DNA of 64,000 bases, taken from assembly GCA_003242085.1 (NCBI GenBank), contig QBML01000021.1, forward strand, positions 30,703 to 94,702. Reading direction: 5' to 3'. The DNA is from Pseudanabaena frigida (GTDB lineage: Bacteria; Cyanobacteriota; Cyanobacteriia; Pseudanabaenales; Pseudanabaenaceae). Made by a program: the position numbers and the translations under genes. The notes under the pieces were generated by a model that was not told the origin of the DNA, did not search any database, and saw only the letters and a program-made list of their open reading frames with translations. Positions 53,583 to 61,528 of this stretch are shown here, piece after piece; the first letter of the stretch is position 1, and each line of letters begins with the position of its first letter.

Positions 53583-54644
53583 TTACCGATTATCTAAAGA
53601 TGCTCTCATACCATTTAGCCAATCATTATCTAGCTTTAACTCTAAAGATGACATAATATTCCTATCCCTGTCCCTACCTTTGAAAATAATTTGAATACTA
53701 TTCATAAATTCTTGCTTTAGATCTAAAGCTCTATTTTTAGACAGCATTTTATTGTCAGCATATAATTTAAACAAGTCAACTGGTAGATCAAATGAAAAAA
53801 TAATATCCCTTTCGTCTAAATTCAAATATTCTTCATTGTTCTTAACGATATACCATTTATTATTATCCCTGTATATCCGTATTGTAGGATTTTGAATTAG
53901 ATACTCAATATTGAAGTCTCTAGATGCAGTCAAGAATATTGGAAATCTATTACATAATACTCCTAGATATGAATTATGTAGTTCCAAATTTAAATCAATA
54001 ATGTCACATATATTTTCTGTATTGAAGTTATACCTACTGCAATATCGTGATATCCCTTGCTTCCCATTTCCTTTTAGAGATGAGCGTATATTTTTCCTTA
54101 GCCCACTTAAATCGATTTCTATATTTTTATCATTTTCGCCACTAAAATCTGTATAAGAAAGATTTTTGAGGGCTTCAATTACTGGGTAAAAATATTGATT
54201 GTTTTCTAGTTTTATTAAATAAATATCCTGAGCAAAAGCATATTCTTGAGCTTGTTTTGTAAAAGATGAAGATGTGAATATGGCATATTGATAGTGATAT
54301 TTAGGTTTAAATATCTTATTGTTAACAACTGCCGAAAATTCGCTTACATCTTTCAGAACACCTACAGCATTTCTTACAATGTCAATTCCTACTTTTTTAT
54401 TATAAAATTTAGCTTCTAACAATAGTCTCACTGGATATGAAAAAGGAGGAGATATTGAAAAACTAGCGATTGCATCTATTTGATGATTTGATCCCCGTCC
54501 TTTAACTTCTAATACGCCAGGACTTCTAGTTTCCAAAGTAATATCATCACTAGATTTTTCAACTATTAGATATCCTGACGCACTCAGTAAATTTAAAAGG
54601 ATTTCTTCGAGTAACAATCCTCTGATTGCATAGATTGTTGCCAA
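53583..54644 (-). CDS. Putative Mrr-like restriction endonuclease-fold protein
   Basis: 353 residues. The N-terminal half has a PD-(D/E)xK pattern: GSNHQIDAIASF with the Asp, then RLLLEAKFYNKKVGIDIVRNAVGVL with E-x-K, followed by YAIFTSSSFTKQAQEYA, as in Mrr_cat-type nucleases. The C-terminal half (about 180-353) is of unknown type. Base composition is strongly AT-rich with no HIP1 sites, typical of imported DNA. It forms a tandem with the HNH gene (173-bp gap) on the same strand. Restriction of foreign DNA is inferred. Confidence 0.7.
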   Translation of the reverse strand: MATIYAIRGLLLEEILLNLLSASGYLIVEKSSDDITLETRSPGVLEVKGRGSNHQIDAIASFSISPPFSYPVRLLLEAKFYNKKVGIDIVRNAVGVLKDVSEFSAVVNNKIFKPKYHYQYAIFTSSSFTKQAQEYAFAQDIYLIKLENNQYFYPVIEALKNLSYTDFSGENDKNIEIDLSGLRKNIRSSLKGNGKQGISRYCSRYNFNTENICDIIDLNLELHNSYLGVLCNRFPIFLTASRDFNIEYLIQNPTIRIYRDNNKWYIVKNNEEYLNLDERDIIFSFDLPVDLFKLYADNKMLSKNRALDLKQEFMNSIQIIFKGRDRDRNIMSSLELKLDNDWLNGMRASLDNR

Positions 54645-54787
54645 AGCAAACCTCTTTTTTGAATTTTAACTACAGTTTTCAAGGAGACTGAATTTTAATT
54701 TTGCATCTAAAAACAAGTTACCGTAGATCCTACTTTACCTCAAACGAGTCGCCCTAATTATCTATACTACTAAAGGATTTGCTGAAG

Positions 54788-54830
54788 GCAATCGCCACTA
54801 CTACAAGTCGTGAATTTTTAGGTGATCGCT
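54788..54830 (-). repeat. HIP1-derived dispersed repeat R1 (reverse, diverged)
   Basis: GCAATCGCCACTACTACAAG, then TCGTGAATTTTTAGGTGATC, then GCT. It is a diverged R1 copy with degraded ends, between the Mrr-like and the second HNH gene. Confidence 0.55.
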
Positions 54831-54847
54831 TCAATGTTCTCAATAGG

Positions 54848-55294
54848 TTACAGTTGAGGATCGTGAGAAGGTGGATGCCAGCCGCCACGAATCCAGAAAC
54901 GACGCGCACGCTGAATAGCACCATCATCATGACGCTCATCGTTCATATCGAGCCGTTCAATCGTGGCGCGTCCCATGGCTGTAATGCCGAGAATTTTTTG
55001 TCCATTGTCAGACCAGATGAAATGTTCAGACCACTTGTTTTGTCTAGGGTTGAAGATTGAAACGATTGTTTGGGTTTCAGGATCAATACCCTCCGTGAAG
55101 TTGTAACGACGACCATTACAGCGATGACACGCAAGGGCAAGATTATCTTCAGTATCGTTTCCACCAAGGGATTGGGGAATAAGATGATCGAGTGTAAATA
55201 GTGAGCTACTAGCTTCTTCAAAAGAATGGCAGTACTCACACAGAAAATTAGCGCGATCGCGGATGCGTTGACGACTAGCGAAACTGATGGTCAT
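54848..55294 (-). CDS. HNH endonuclease
   Basis: 148 residues. Typical cyanobacterial stand-alone HNH: RANFLCEYCHSFEE (CxxC), TLDHLIPQSLGGNDTEDNLALACHRCN (DH and the second CxxC) and a C-terminal part with RARRFWIRGGWHPP. Metal-dependent DNA nicking is the family function, role unknown. It overlaps the next small gene by 4 bp, so the two are translated together. Confidence 0.85.
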   Translation of the reverse strand: MTISFASRQRIRDRANFLCEYCHSFEEASSSLFTLDHLIPQSLGGNDTEDNLALACHRCNGRRYNFTEGIDPETQTIVSIFNPRQNKWSEHFIWSDNGQKILGITAMGRATIERLDMNDERHDDGAIQRARRFWIRGGWHPPSHDPQL

Positions 55295-55530
55295 GACTCG
55301 GCAATAATGCGAGCATTCATAAGTGTGAAAATACGATCGAGTTCAGTGATGCCAGCAAGCTCAGCACTTTCCTCTACAGTGAGGATGTTATTTTTCTTTC
55401 GCTCGATAAGGATTTCGAGGCGCGATTGGAGATCATCATTGAACTTAAAAAGGTTAAGACCTCTTACCTTTTGGATTTGAATGCCAACCTCTATCCAGAA
55501 AGAAGGTTGCACCATTGTTTGAGTAATCAT
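55291..55530 (-). CDS. Small conserved protein coupled to the HNH gene
   Basis: 79 residues. It includes FKFNDDLQSRLEILIERKKNNILTVEESAELAGITELDRIFTLMN, a helical pattern with a prefoldin- or antitoxin-like look. It precedes and overlaps the HNH gene by 4 bp. A control or antitoxin role for the nuclease is plausible but not shown. Confidence 0.7.
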   Translation of the reverse strand: MITQTMVQPSFWIEVGIQIQKVRGLNLFKFNDDLQSRLEILIERKKNNILTVEESAELAGITELDRIFTLMNARIIAES

Positions 55531-55678
55531 ATTTACTACCCTTGTGTATATTCTTGATTGTTACAATTAGAAGCTTTCAAAGTTTGAAGACTCCATAGGC
55601 AACTAAACCGTATGTGCAATGCTTTAATGACAGCGATTTTATTATAGCGTTAGACATCTTTAAAAATCAGACAAACCA

Positions 55679-55717
55679 GATCGCTATTACTATGAGTCGT
55701 AATTTTTAGGCGATCGC
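55679..55717 (-). repeat. HIP1-derived dispersed repeat R1 (reverse)
   Basis: AGATCGCTATTACTATGAGT then CGTAATTTTTAGGCGATCG and C, the reverse of the R1 core. It lies 16 bp from the stop of the RND adaptor gene, on the outer side of the nuclease cassette. Confidence 0.65.
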
Positions 55718-55733
55718 ATTAAAAATCTATCTT

Positions 55734-57296
55734 TTAAAGGCGATCGCTTGTATTAGATTTCTCACGGGAAGGCTCCCGCAATATCACCATTTTTGTACCC
55801 GATCGCCTTCCTAACCAAAAAGCGATCGCCACCATCGCACCGCCGCCAACACCTCCTGCGAGAAGCACTAGCCACCAGTTATTTGGAGCCGACACTTCAG
55901 GTTTTACAGCCTCGCTACGATCGTCCTTGGGCTTATTATCTCCACGCAGAGATTGGGCATGTAGCTGATTAGCACGTTGAGTGACAATGCGATCGCCTTC
56001 AAACAATCCACTTGTAACTTCCACTAAATCTCCCGAAGTCCTTCCCAAAGTCACATCAACGGGCTGATAAGACTTACCATTTTGCACAAATACTAACTGC
56101 TTGCCATTGGCTTCTACTACGGACGCAGCAGGAATTGCTAAGATTGGGGTAGGAACGCTATCCGTGAGGATTTCGATATTGGTAAACATCCCTGCCTTTA
56201 ATTGCCCCTTGATATTGCCAATCTCAGCTTTTACAGGAACAATACGGCTTTGTCCTTCTACAGTAGTACCAATCACTGTCACCTTACCTTGAAAGACTGT
56301 TGTTGAGAGCTGTCCTGTAATTTTCACCTGTACGGATTGACCAATACGGATTTTACTTATATCTTTTTCGTAAATATTCGCGCTGGCGAGAACTCGATCG
56401 TCATTAATGATTGTCATCAAAGGCTTACCCGCTTCTTCGACTGACGAACCAATTGTTGCTTCGCGATCGCTAACAACTCCATCAATTGGGGCAGCGATCG
56501 TAATCGTGCCATTAGAGTTAGCACTAGCCTCTAGCTGATTTAAACGTGCTGAGTAAGCGGCTGTACTGAGATCGACTTTAGTCACAGAGACTTGCACATC
56601 AGCTTCTGCCCTTTCTAATTGCGCTTGAGCTTCTAGCAAAGGTAAGCGACTTTCTGCCTTGGCTAGAAATGCCTTTGCCGAGACAAATTTTGCTTCCGAT
56701 TCTTGTAATTGTCGTCGGGCGATCGCACCTTTTTCTAATAATTCTTTGTCGCGCTCATAACGCTCCTTATCTAAATTTAATTCAGTCTGAGCCTGACGGA
56801 TATCTGCTTCAACCAGTAGCTTCTGACGTTCGAGATTTTGTTGGGCTAAACGTAAATTTGATTCAGAAGTTAGCACATTCCCACTTGCATCTGCTTTTTT
56901 CTCTAGCGCACTAACTCGTAAATCCGCTAGTTCTGGACTAGACAGAATCGCAATAGGCTGACCTGCTCGGACTAAAGTCCCTGGCTCTACTAGCAAATTA
57001 ACAATTGTTCCCTTGATCGGAGTAGTTACTTTTACTTGGCGATTCGGTAAAGGCTCGATCTGTCCTGTGGTTTGAATACCAAACTTTAGTAGCTGTTGTT
57101 TGACAGTTTCTACTTTAATTCCCAGGGACTTGGCAACTTCATCATCTACTGTAATTCCCGTAGTCTGAGTTGTGCTATTTTCCTTAAACTCATCCCCATG
57201 TCCAGCATGAGCCAAGGCGATCGCAGGATTAGATAGGAAAATCAAACTAAGAAGTACTTTAACAGTAGGAGCGCAAAGTCTTGGGGGTATTCTCAT
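55734..57296 (-). CDS. RND periplasmic adaptor (CzcB/CusB-like)
   Basis: 520 residues. Signal peptide (about 1-29), then HAGHGDEF with two His and Asp/Glu possibly binding metal, a lipoyl half (VTTPIKGTIVNLLVEPGTLVRAGQP), a long coiled coil (about 125-260) and the second half (APIDGVVSDREATIGSSVEEAG). A predicted helix near the C-terminus (WWLVLLAGGVGGGAMVAIAFWL) is unusual for soluble adaptors and may anchor it to the membrane. It works with the pump at 49244-52366, now split off by the nuclease cassette. Upstream is the two-component pair. Confidence 0.88.
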   Translation of the reverse strand: MRIPPRLCAPTVKVLLSLIFLSNPAIALAHAGHGDEFKENSTTQTTGITVDDEVAKSLGIKVETVKQQLLKFGIQTTGQIEPLPNRQVKVTTPIKGTIVNLLVEPGTLVRAGQPIAILSSPELADLRVSALEKKADASGNVLTSESNLRLAQQNLERQKLLVEADIRQAQTELNLDKERYERDKELLEKGAIARRQLQESEAKFVSAKAFLAKAESRLPLLEAQAQLERAEADVQVSVTKVDLSTAAYSARLNQLEASANSNGTITIAAPIDGVVSDREATIGSSVEEAGKPLMTIINDDRVLASANIYEKDISKIRIGQSVQVKITGQLSTTVFQGKVTVIGTTVEGQSRIVPVKAEIGNIKGQLKAGMFTNIEILTDSVPTPILAIPAASVVEANGKQLVFVQNGKSYQPVDVTLGRTSGDLVEVTSGLFEGDRIVTQRANQLHAQSLRGDNKPKDDRSEAVKPEVSAPNNWWLVLLAGGVGGGAMVAIAFWLGRRSGTKMVILREPSREKSNTSDRL

Positions 57297-57388
57297 TTGC
57301 TTAATCTAATTTTTACACTCAAAATTTATCGCAATTGCCGTGATATCAAGCATCTCACAACAAAATGAAATAGGCATGAAATCCCAAA

Positions 57389-57435
57389 ATCCAAAAGCGA
57401 GTTGCGGCGCGAAGCGCCGCAACTCGCTTTTGGAT
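57389..57435. terminator. Very strong hairpin between adaptor and kinase genes
   Basis: 22-bp perfect stem (57389-57410 with 57414-57435), loop gaa; core GCGGCGCGAAGCGCCGC is shared with the hairpin at 19781-19805. Flanking A and T runs. It terminates the kinase transcript so that the adaptor needs its own promoter. Confidence 0.7.
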
Positions 57436-57449
57436 TTGATAGCTTTGCC

Positions 57450-58802
57450 TCACAAATTAGTATGAGATAATCCATGACTTAACAGAGGAATCTTAATTGT
57501 GAATGTACTACCCTCTCCAAGCTCACTTTTGACTTGAATATCCCCCCCATGAGTTTTAGCGATCGCCATGGCGATCGCTAGCCCTAAACCCGATCCACCT
57601 TTTTTGCGAGAGCGATCGCTACTTACTCGATAGAAGCGATCGAAAATATGCGGTAAATCGATAGAATCGATGCCAATTCCCGTATCTTGGATTTGAATGA
57701 TTGCATAACGATCTAGCCGATTAAGAAATACCTCAACTTTTCCTTGAGCTGGAGTGTAATCGATCGCATTAATAAGAACGTTGAGAACGAGTCGATAAAG
57801 CTGCTCTTCGTTGCCTGTGACGTAGAGTGGCGCATCACTAATAACTTTAAGAGTTAGTTTGACTTCTGCTTGAATAGCCAAAGCCGCGACTTCTTCGACC
57901 AGATCGCTGACTATTTCGTTCGCACAACAGGGCTGTTTTTGGGAAGGGATTAGTTGTAAATCCATGCGCGAGAGGAGAAGTAAATCTTGAACTAGTTGCG
58001 AAAGCCGAATTGTTTGCCGATTAATAGTTTGGAGAATATCTCTTGATTCTAGTTCTGAATTACTACTAAGAGCTGATTCCGCCGTAGCGCGAATTGCCGC
58101 AAGGGGAGTCCGCAACTCATGGGCTGCATCGGCTGTAAATTGCTGGATTTGGCGATAGGAGTTGTAGACTGGTTGCATAGCAAATCCTGCTAAATACCAA
58201 CTCGCAATGCTAACAATCAGAAAAGCGATCGGCAAACTCACGATCAAGATCAATTTTGATTGTTCGAGATGGTGGTCATAGTCAGCAAGCGATCGCCCTA
58301 CTTGGAGATATCCCCATGCTTTCCCACTATTGTTTTTAAGTAAAAGTGAGATTTGATGATAGCGATTTCCCTCTCGATCCTCAATTGTTTGCCAAGCATC
58401 TTGTCCAATCTGAGGAACAATTCCCATTGGTGGCTCTCCGACAGTAGCAATCAGAGTTCCAGAACGATTAAGGAATAATGCATAGAAACTTTCTTGCTGG
58501 ATTGCTCCTAAAATATGCCTTGTCGAAGATTCGCGATCGCATTTTTCGGCAATTACACAAAGATTAGGGAGGATTTGCTGGACGCTGGGAGAAATGCGAT
58601 CGCTTTCGATTAGCAACGGCTCTAAACTATCATGCAATGTGCCAGCTACGGACTCTAACTCGCGATCGACCGCTTGCCAATGAGCATGAGCCATCACCTG
58701 ATAGATGCAAACCCCTGATAGAGTCAAAATGATTCCCATCACTCCTGCATACCAACCTGCAAGATGTAACCGCGCACCAAAAAAGATTTTATTGTGATTC
58801 AT
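57450..58802 (-). CDS. RppB/NrsS-like sensor histidine kinase
   Basis: About 450 residues from ATG 58802 (an ATG at 58823 also exists). Two membrane helices (about 12-33 and 182-204) enclose a periplasmic sensor domain with several Cys and His. Then H-box DAAHELRTPLAAIRAT and ATPase boxes N (NVLINAIDYTP), G1 (DTGIGID), F (FDRFYRV) and G2 (GGSGLGLAIAMAIAKTHGG). It resembles RppB/NrsS, the nickel and redox sensor of Synechocystis. Its ATG overlaps the stop of the response regulator gene. Its position beside a metal efflux pump supports metal sensing. Confidence 0.88.
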   Translation of the reverse strand: MNHNKIFFGARLHLAGWYAGVMGIILTLSGVCIYQVMAHAHWQAVDRELESVAGTLHDSLEPLLIESDRISPSVQQILPNLCVIAEKCDRESSTRHILGAIQQESFYALFLNRSGTLIATVGEPPMGIVPQIGQDAWQTIEDREGNRYHQISLLLKNNSGKAWGYLQVGRSLADYDHHLEQSKLILIVSLPIAFLIVSIASWYLAGFAMQPVYNSYRQIQQFTADAAHELRTPLAAIRATAESALSSNSELESRDILQTINRQTIRLSQLVQDLLLLSRMDLQLIPSQKQPCCANEIVSDLVEEVAALAIQAEVKLTLKVISDAPLYVTGNEEQLYRLVLNVLINAIDYTPAQGKVEVFLNRLDRYAIIQIQDTGIGIDSIDLPHIFDRFYRVSSDRSRKKGGSGLGLAIAMAIAKTHGGDIQVKSELGEGSTFTIKIPLLSHGLSHTNL

Positions 58803-59488
58803 GAATTCAAGCGATATCCCCAACCATAAATCGTCTCAATCCCAATATCACAACTATATTCTGCTAATTTCTTTCTTAACAGACGAATCTGTGCTGCTAC
58901 GACGTTACTAGCAGGTTCGGATTGAAATTCCCATAGCTGATTCATAATCTGGTCGCGCGTAAGAATCTGATTGGGATGCCGCATAAGGTATTCTAATAAT
59001 TGAAATTCTTTAGTTGTCAGTACGATCCCTTCGGCGATCGTGCTCTGATTGGCGATCGCAATTGTTGACTTCCCATAATCAAGACTCAAATTCCCCATCC
59101 GTAAGATTTGCGGTTGAACTTGAGTTGGTCTCCGTAGCAAGGCTCTCATCCGAGCCATCAGTTCAACCATCCCAAACGGCTTAACGAGATAATCATCCGC
59201 CCCTGCATCCAAACCAATCACCCGATCTTCAATCCGATCTTTCGCTGTCAACATTAACACTGGCAGCGGATTATCCTGCGATCGCAATCGCTTACAAATT
59301 TCTAGCCCTGATAAACTTGGTAACATCCAATCTACAATTGCCAGCACGTAATCTACTTCAGGACTTGTAAGATATCCCCATGCTTCGGCACCGTCCTGTA
59401 CCCAATCAACAATGTATTTTTCTTGCTTCAAGCTGCGTTGTAGAGCTTTACCAAGATCTTCTTCATCTTCAACTAGCAAAATTCTCAT
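58799..59488 (-). CDS. RppA/NrsR-like OmpR-family response regulator
   Basis: 229 residues. Receiver domain: EDEED at the N-terminus, phospho-acceptor Asp in AIVDWMLPSLSG, MLTAKD and VKPFG. C-terminal winged helix (about 130-229) with TTKEFQLLEYLMRHPNQILTRDQIMNQLWE. The start MRILLVEDEEDLGKALQRSL matches RppA/NrsR proteins. It should activate the RND system and probably its own operon. It overlaps the kinase gene by 4 bp. Confidence 0.9.
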   Translation of the reverse strand: MRILLVEDEEDLGKALQRSLKQEKYIVDWVQDGAEAWGYLTSPEVDYVLAIVDWMLPSLSGLEICKRLRSQDNPLPVLMLTAKDRIEDRVIGLDAGADDYLVKPFGMVELMARMRALLRRPTQVQPQILRMGNLSLDYGKSTIAIANQSTIAEGIVLTTKEFQLLEYLMRHPNQILTRDQIMNQLWEFQSEPASNVVAAQIRLLRKKLAEYSCDIGIETIYGWGYRLNS

Positions 59489-59965
59489 ATGATTTTCAAT
59501 CTTGAGGATAAGCAGTACTTCGTTCCGTCCATGTTGTTATTATTTATACAAGTATCACATCCATTCGATTTATATCCCATGCGTGTGATTGATAGCTTTT
59601 CTAATATGGATCTTAAAATTAATGCTTGTATTCTAAATCAAGAAAATGAAATCAGGATGAAATTCAATATCATGCAATTTCACATATACTGGGCTGTAAC
59701 CTTTTGATGAGTTCATCAAAGCATGGAAATTGTCATGTCAAGGTTAAGCAATGGATAAGAAATCATAGTAGTTCGCTCTCAATAAATAGCTCAGCATAAG
59801 TAAACTTATAGCAATTTTCGATCCAACGAACCACAAGAGATTTTGAAAGTGTTGCTTTGCAACACTTTCAAAATCTCTTAGTTTGTTTTTTAGCGCAAAG
59901 CGCTGTAAACTTAAAAACTTGTGCTACTGAGTAGATAGCACAAGCTCTAGTTATTGATGTTATTG
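59489..59965. other. 477-bp gap between response regulator and Ser/Thr kinase genes
   Basis: The end near 59489 should hold the promoter of the response-regulator/kinase pair. It also contains hairpin cassette R5 at 59819-59908. No believable gene. Confidence 0.45.
59819..59908. repeat. Hairpin cassette / terminator (repeat family R5)
   Basis: 21-bp perfect stem (59835-59855 with 59859-59879), loop ttt. Borders CGATCCAACGAACCA and TTTTTTAGCGCAAAGCGCT are shared with 3640-3732; the stem sequence and core AAGTGTTGC are shared with 9953-10028. It probably terminates the Ser/Thr kinase gene, which ends at 59966. Confidence 0.7.
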
Positions 59966-61348
59966 CTATTTGTTTGGTTTAGAGAGCTTCAAAACACGAA
60001 CAAGATCGTCAATTCTTTTCTTGGCAACTTGAGAATCAGGTTTAATTTCAACAGCTTTATTATATGAATCGTAGGCTTCTTTATATCTACTCAACTTCTC
60101 TTGTATCATGCCCCTCCTTTCCCAAGCAATAGCGCTATTAGGAGCTAACTTTAAAGCTTGGTCTATATTAGTCAAAGCTTCAGGGTACTTACTATTGCGA
60201 TAGTAAAATTTAGAAGTTTCAATATAATCATTCTCCACGGATTTAGTTGGAGAAGCAGTAGCTGAAATAGAAGGTAAAGGAGACGAAACTGGTCTAGCTT
60301 GGGGAGTTGTTTGGACAGAATTATTAGTAGCTTGATTGGCAATAGGTGGTTTATAAAATATAGCGATCGCTGCAATAGTTGAGGCAATAACCGCACAGCC
60401 TCCACCAATCGCAAATTTTACCCAATGAAGATTTGTTTTATTTGGTTGTGCAGTAGTTGATAAAACTGCCTGCTGTTTTGTGTCGTTATTAACGATGGTT
60501 TGTAACTCACTAGTATCCTTTGCTAGCAAGGCGATCGCTTCTAGCACTTCTCGAGCAGTCTGATAGCGTTGACGGAAATCATAACGCACCATTTTGTCGA
60601 GAACATCGAGAAAATGAGGGGAATAGATATCTGGCGGTACGCGATCGCGCCAGACTAGTTCTGCGGTTTCAGGATGTTCCGCAAAGCGACGTGGTTCCGC
60701 GCCTGTAACTGCTTGAATTGCCATCATTCCCACAGCATAGATGTCGCTACTAAAGCGAGGCTTGCCATGAATTTGCTCAGTCGGCATATACCCTGGGGAA
60801 CCGATCGCGATCGTTAAATTAGTATTCCCTTGAGAATCAACTGCGAGACTGCCGATTTCTTTAACTGCACCAAAATCAATCAGGACAATTTTGCGATCGG
60901 CTTTCCGCCGAATCAAATTCGCAGGTTTGATATCGCGATGCACTACACCTCGCTCGTGGACAAATACTAATATCTTTAAAACTTCTTTGAGCAAGTCAAT
61001 GACAAATCTCTCTGGTAATCTGATCCCTTTCCCAATCTCATGGGTGAGATCGCGACCATCCGCAAACTCTTGGACTAGATAAAACTCTTCGCCTTCTTGA
61101 AAGTGGGCGAGTAAACGGGGAATGCGATCGTGGGAACCAAGAGAATAAAGTACTTCTGCTTCCTGATCGAAGAGGCGCTTAGCAGTTTCTAAAACAAAAG
61201 GTTCTTTTGACGTGGGTTTAAGTTGCTTGACTACACAGATAGGATGTTTAGGTAGGTCAATATCTTCAGCCAGATATGTTTGACCAAACCCACCACCACC
61301 AAGGTGTTTAATAATTTTGTAATGCCCTCTAAGTATTGTGTTTAGCAC
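59966..61348 (-). CDS. Ser/Thr protein kinase with TPR repeats
   Basis: 460 residues. Kinase domain (about 8-270): glycine loop LGGGGFGQTYLAED, Lys in CVVKQLKP, catalytic HRDIKPANLI, DFGAVKEIG and GSPGYMPTEQ. A membrane helix at about 310-332 (VIASTIAAIAIFY) is followed by a Ser/Pro/Thr linker and at least two TPR repeats (about 378-450: FYYRNSKYPEALTNIDQALKLAPN and YDSYNKAVEIKPDS). It is a typical cyanobacterial Hanks-type kinase with external TPR, acting at the inner membrane. The substrate is unknown. Confidence 0.92.
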   Translation of the reverse strand: MLNTILRGHYKIIKHLGGGGFGQTYLAEDIDLPKHPICVVKQLKPTSKEPFVLETAKRLFDQEAEVLYSLGSHDRIPRLLAHFQEGEEFYLVQEFADGRDLTHEIGKGIRLPERFVIDLLKEVLKILVFVHERGVVHRDIKPANLIRRKADRKIVLIDFGAVKEIGSLAVDSQGNTNLTIAIGSPGYMPTEQIHGKPRFSSDIYAVGMMAIQAVTGAEPRRFAEHPETAELVWRDRVPPDIYSPHFLDVLDKMVRYDFRQRYQTAREVLEAIALLAKDTSELQTIVNNDTKQQAVLSTTAQPNKTNLHWVKFAIGGGCAVIASTIAAIAIFYKPPIANQATNNSVQTTPQARPVSSPLPSISATASPTKSVENDYIETSKFYYRNSKYPEALTNIDQALKLAPNSAIAWERRGMIQEKLSRYKEAYDSYNKAVEIKPDSQVAKKRIDDLVRVLKLSKPNK

Positions 61349-61528
61349 ATCTATGGAGTTTGCTATGTTTCGTTCTAAAAAAGCTTGTGGTTATTATAGT
61401 GCTATTAAGCGATATCGCTTTCGGCGATCGCCAAATTTCGCATGTAGCATTGCGGCTACATAGGTTTTATTTATGCAAAATTTAGTACAAAATTGGTAAG
61501 GACTGGCGGCTCGAAGCGGCGACTATAC

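Noticed and set aside
59489..59707. Plus-strand open frame of 72 codons next to the response-regulator gene
   Set aside because: Lies in the promoter region of the two-component genes, weak start, no similarity pattern.
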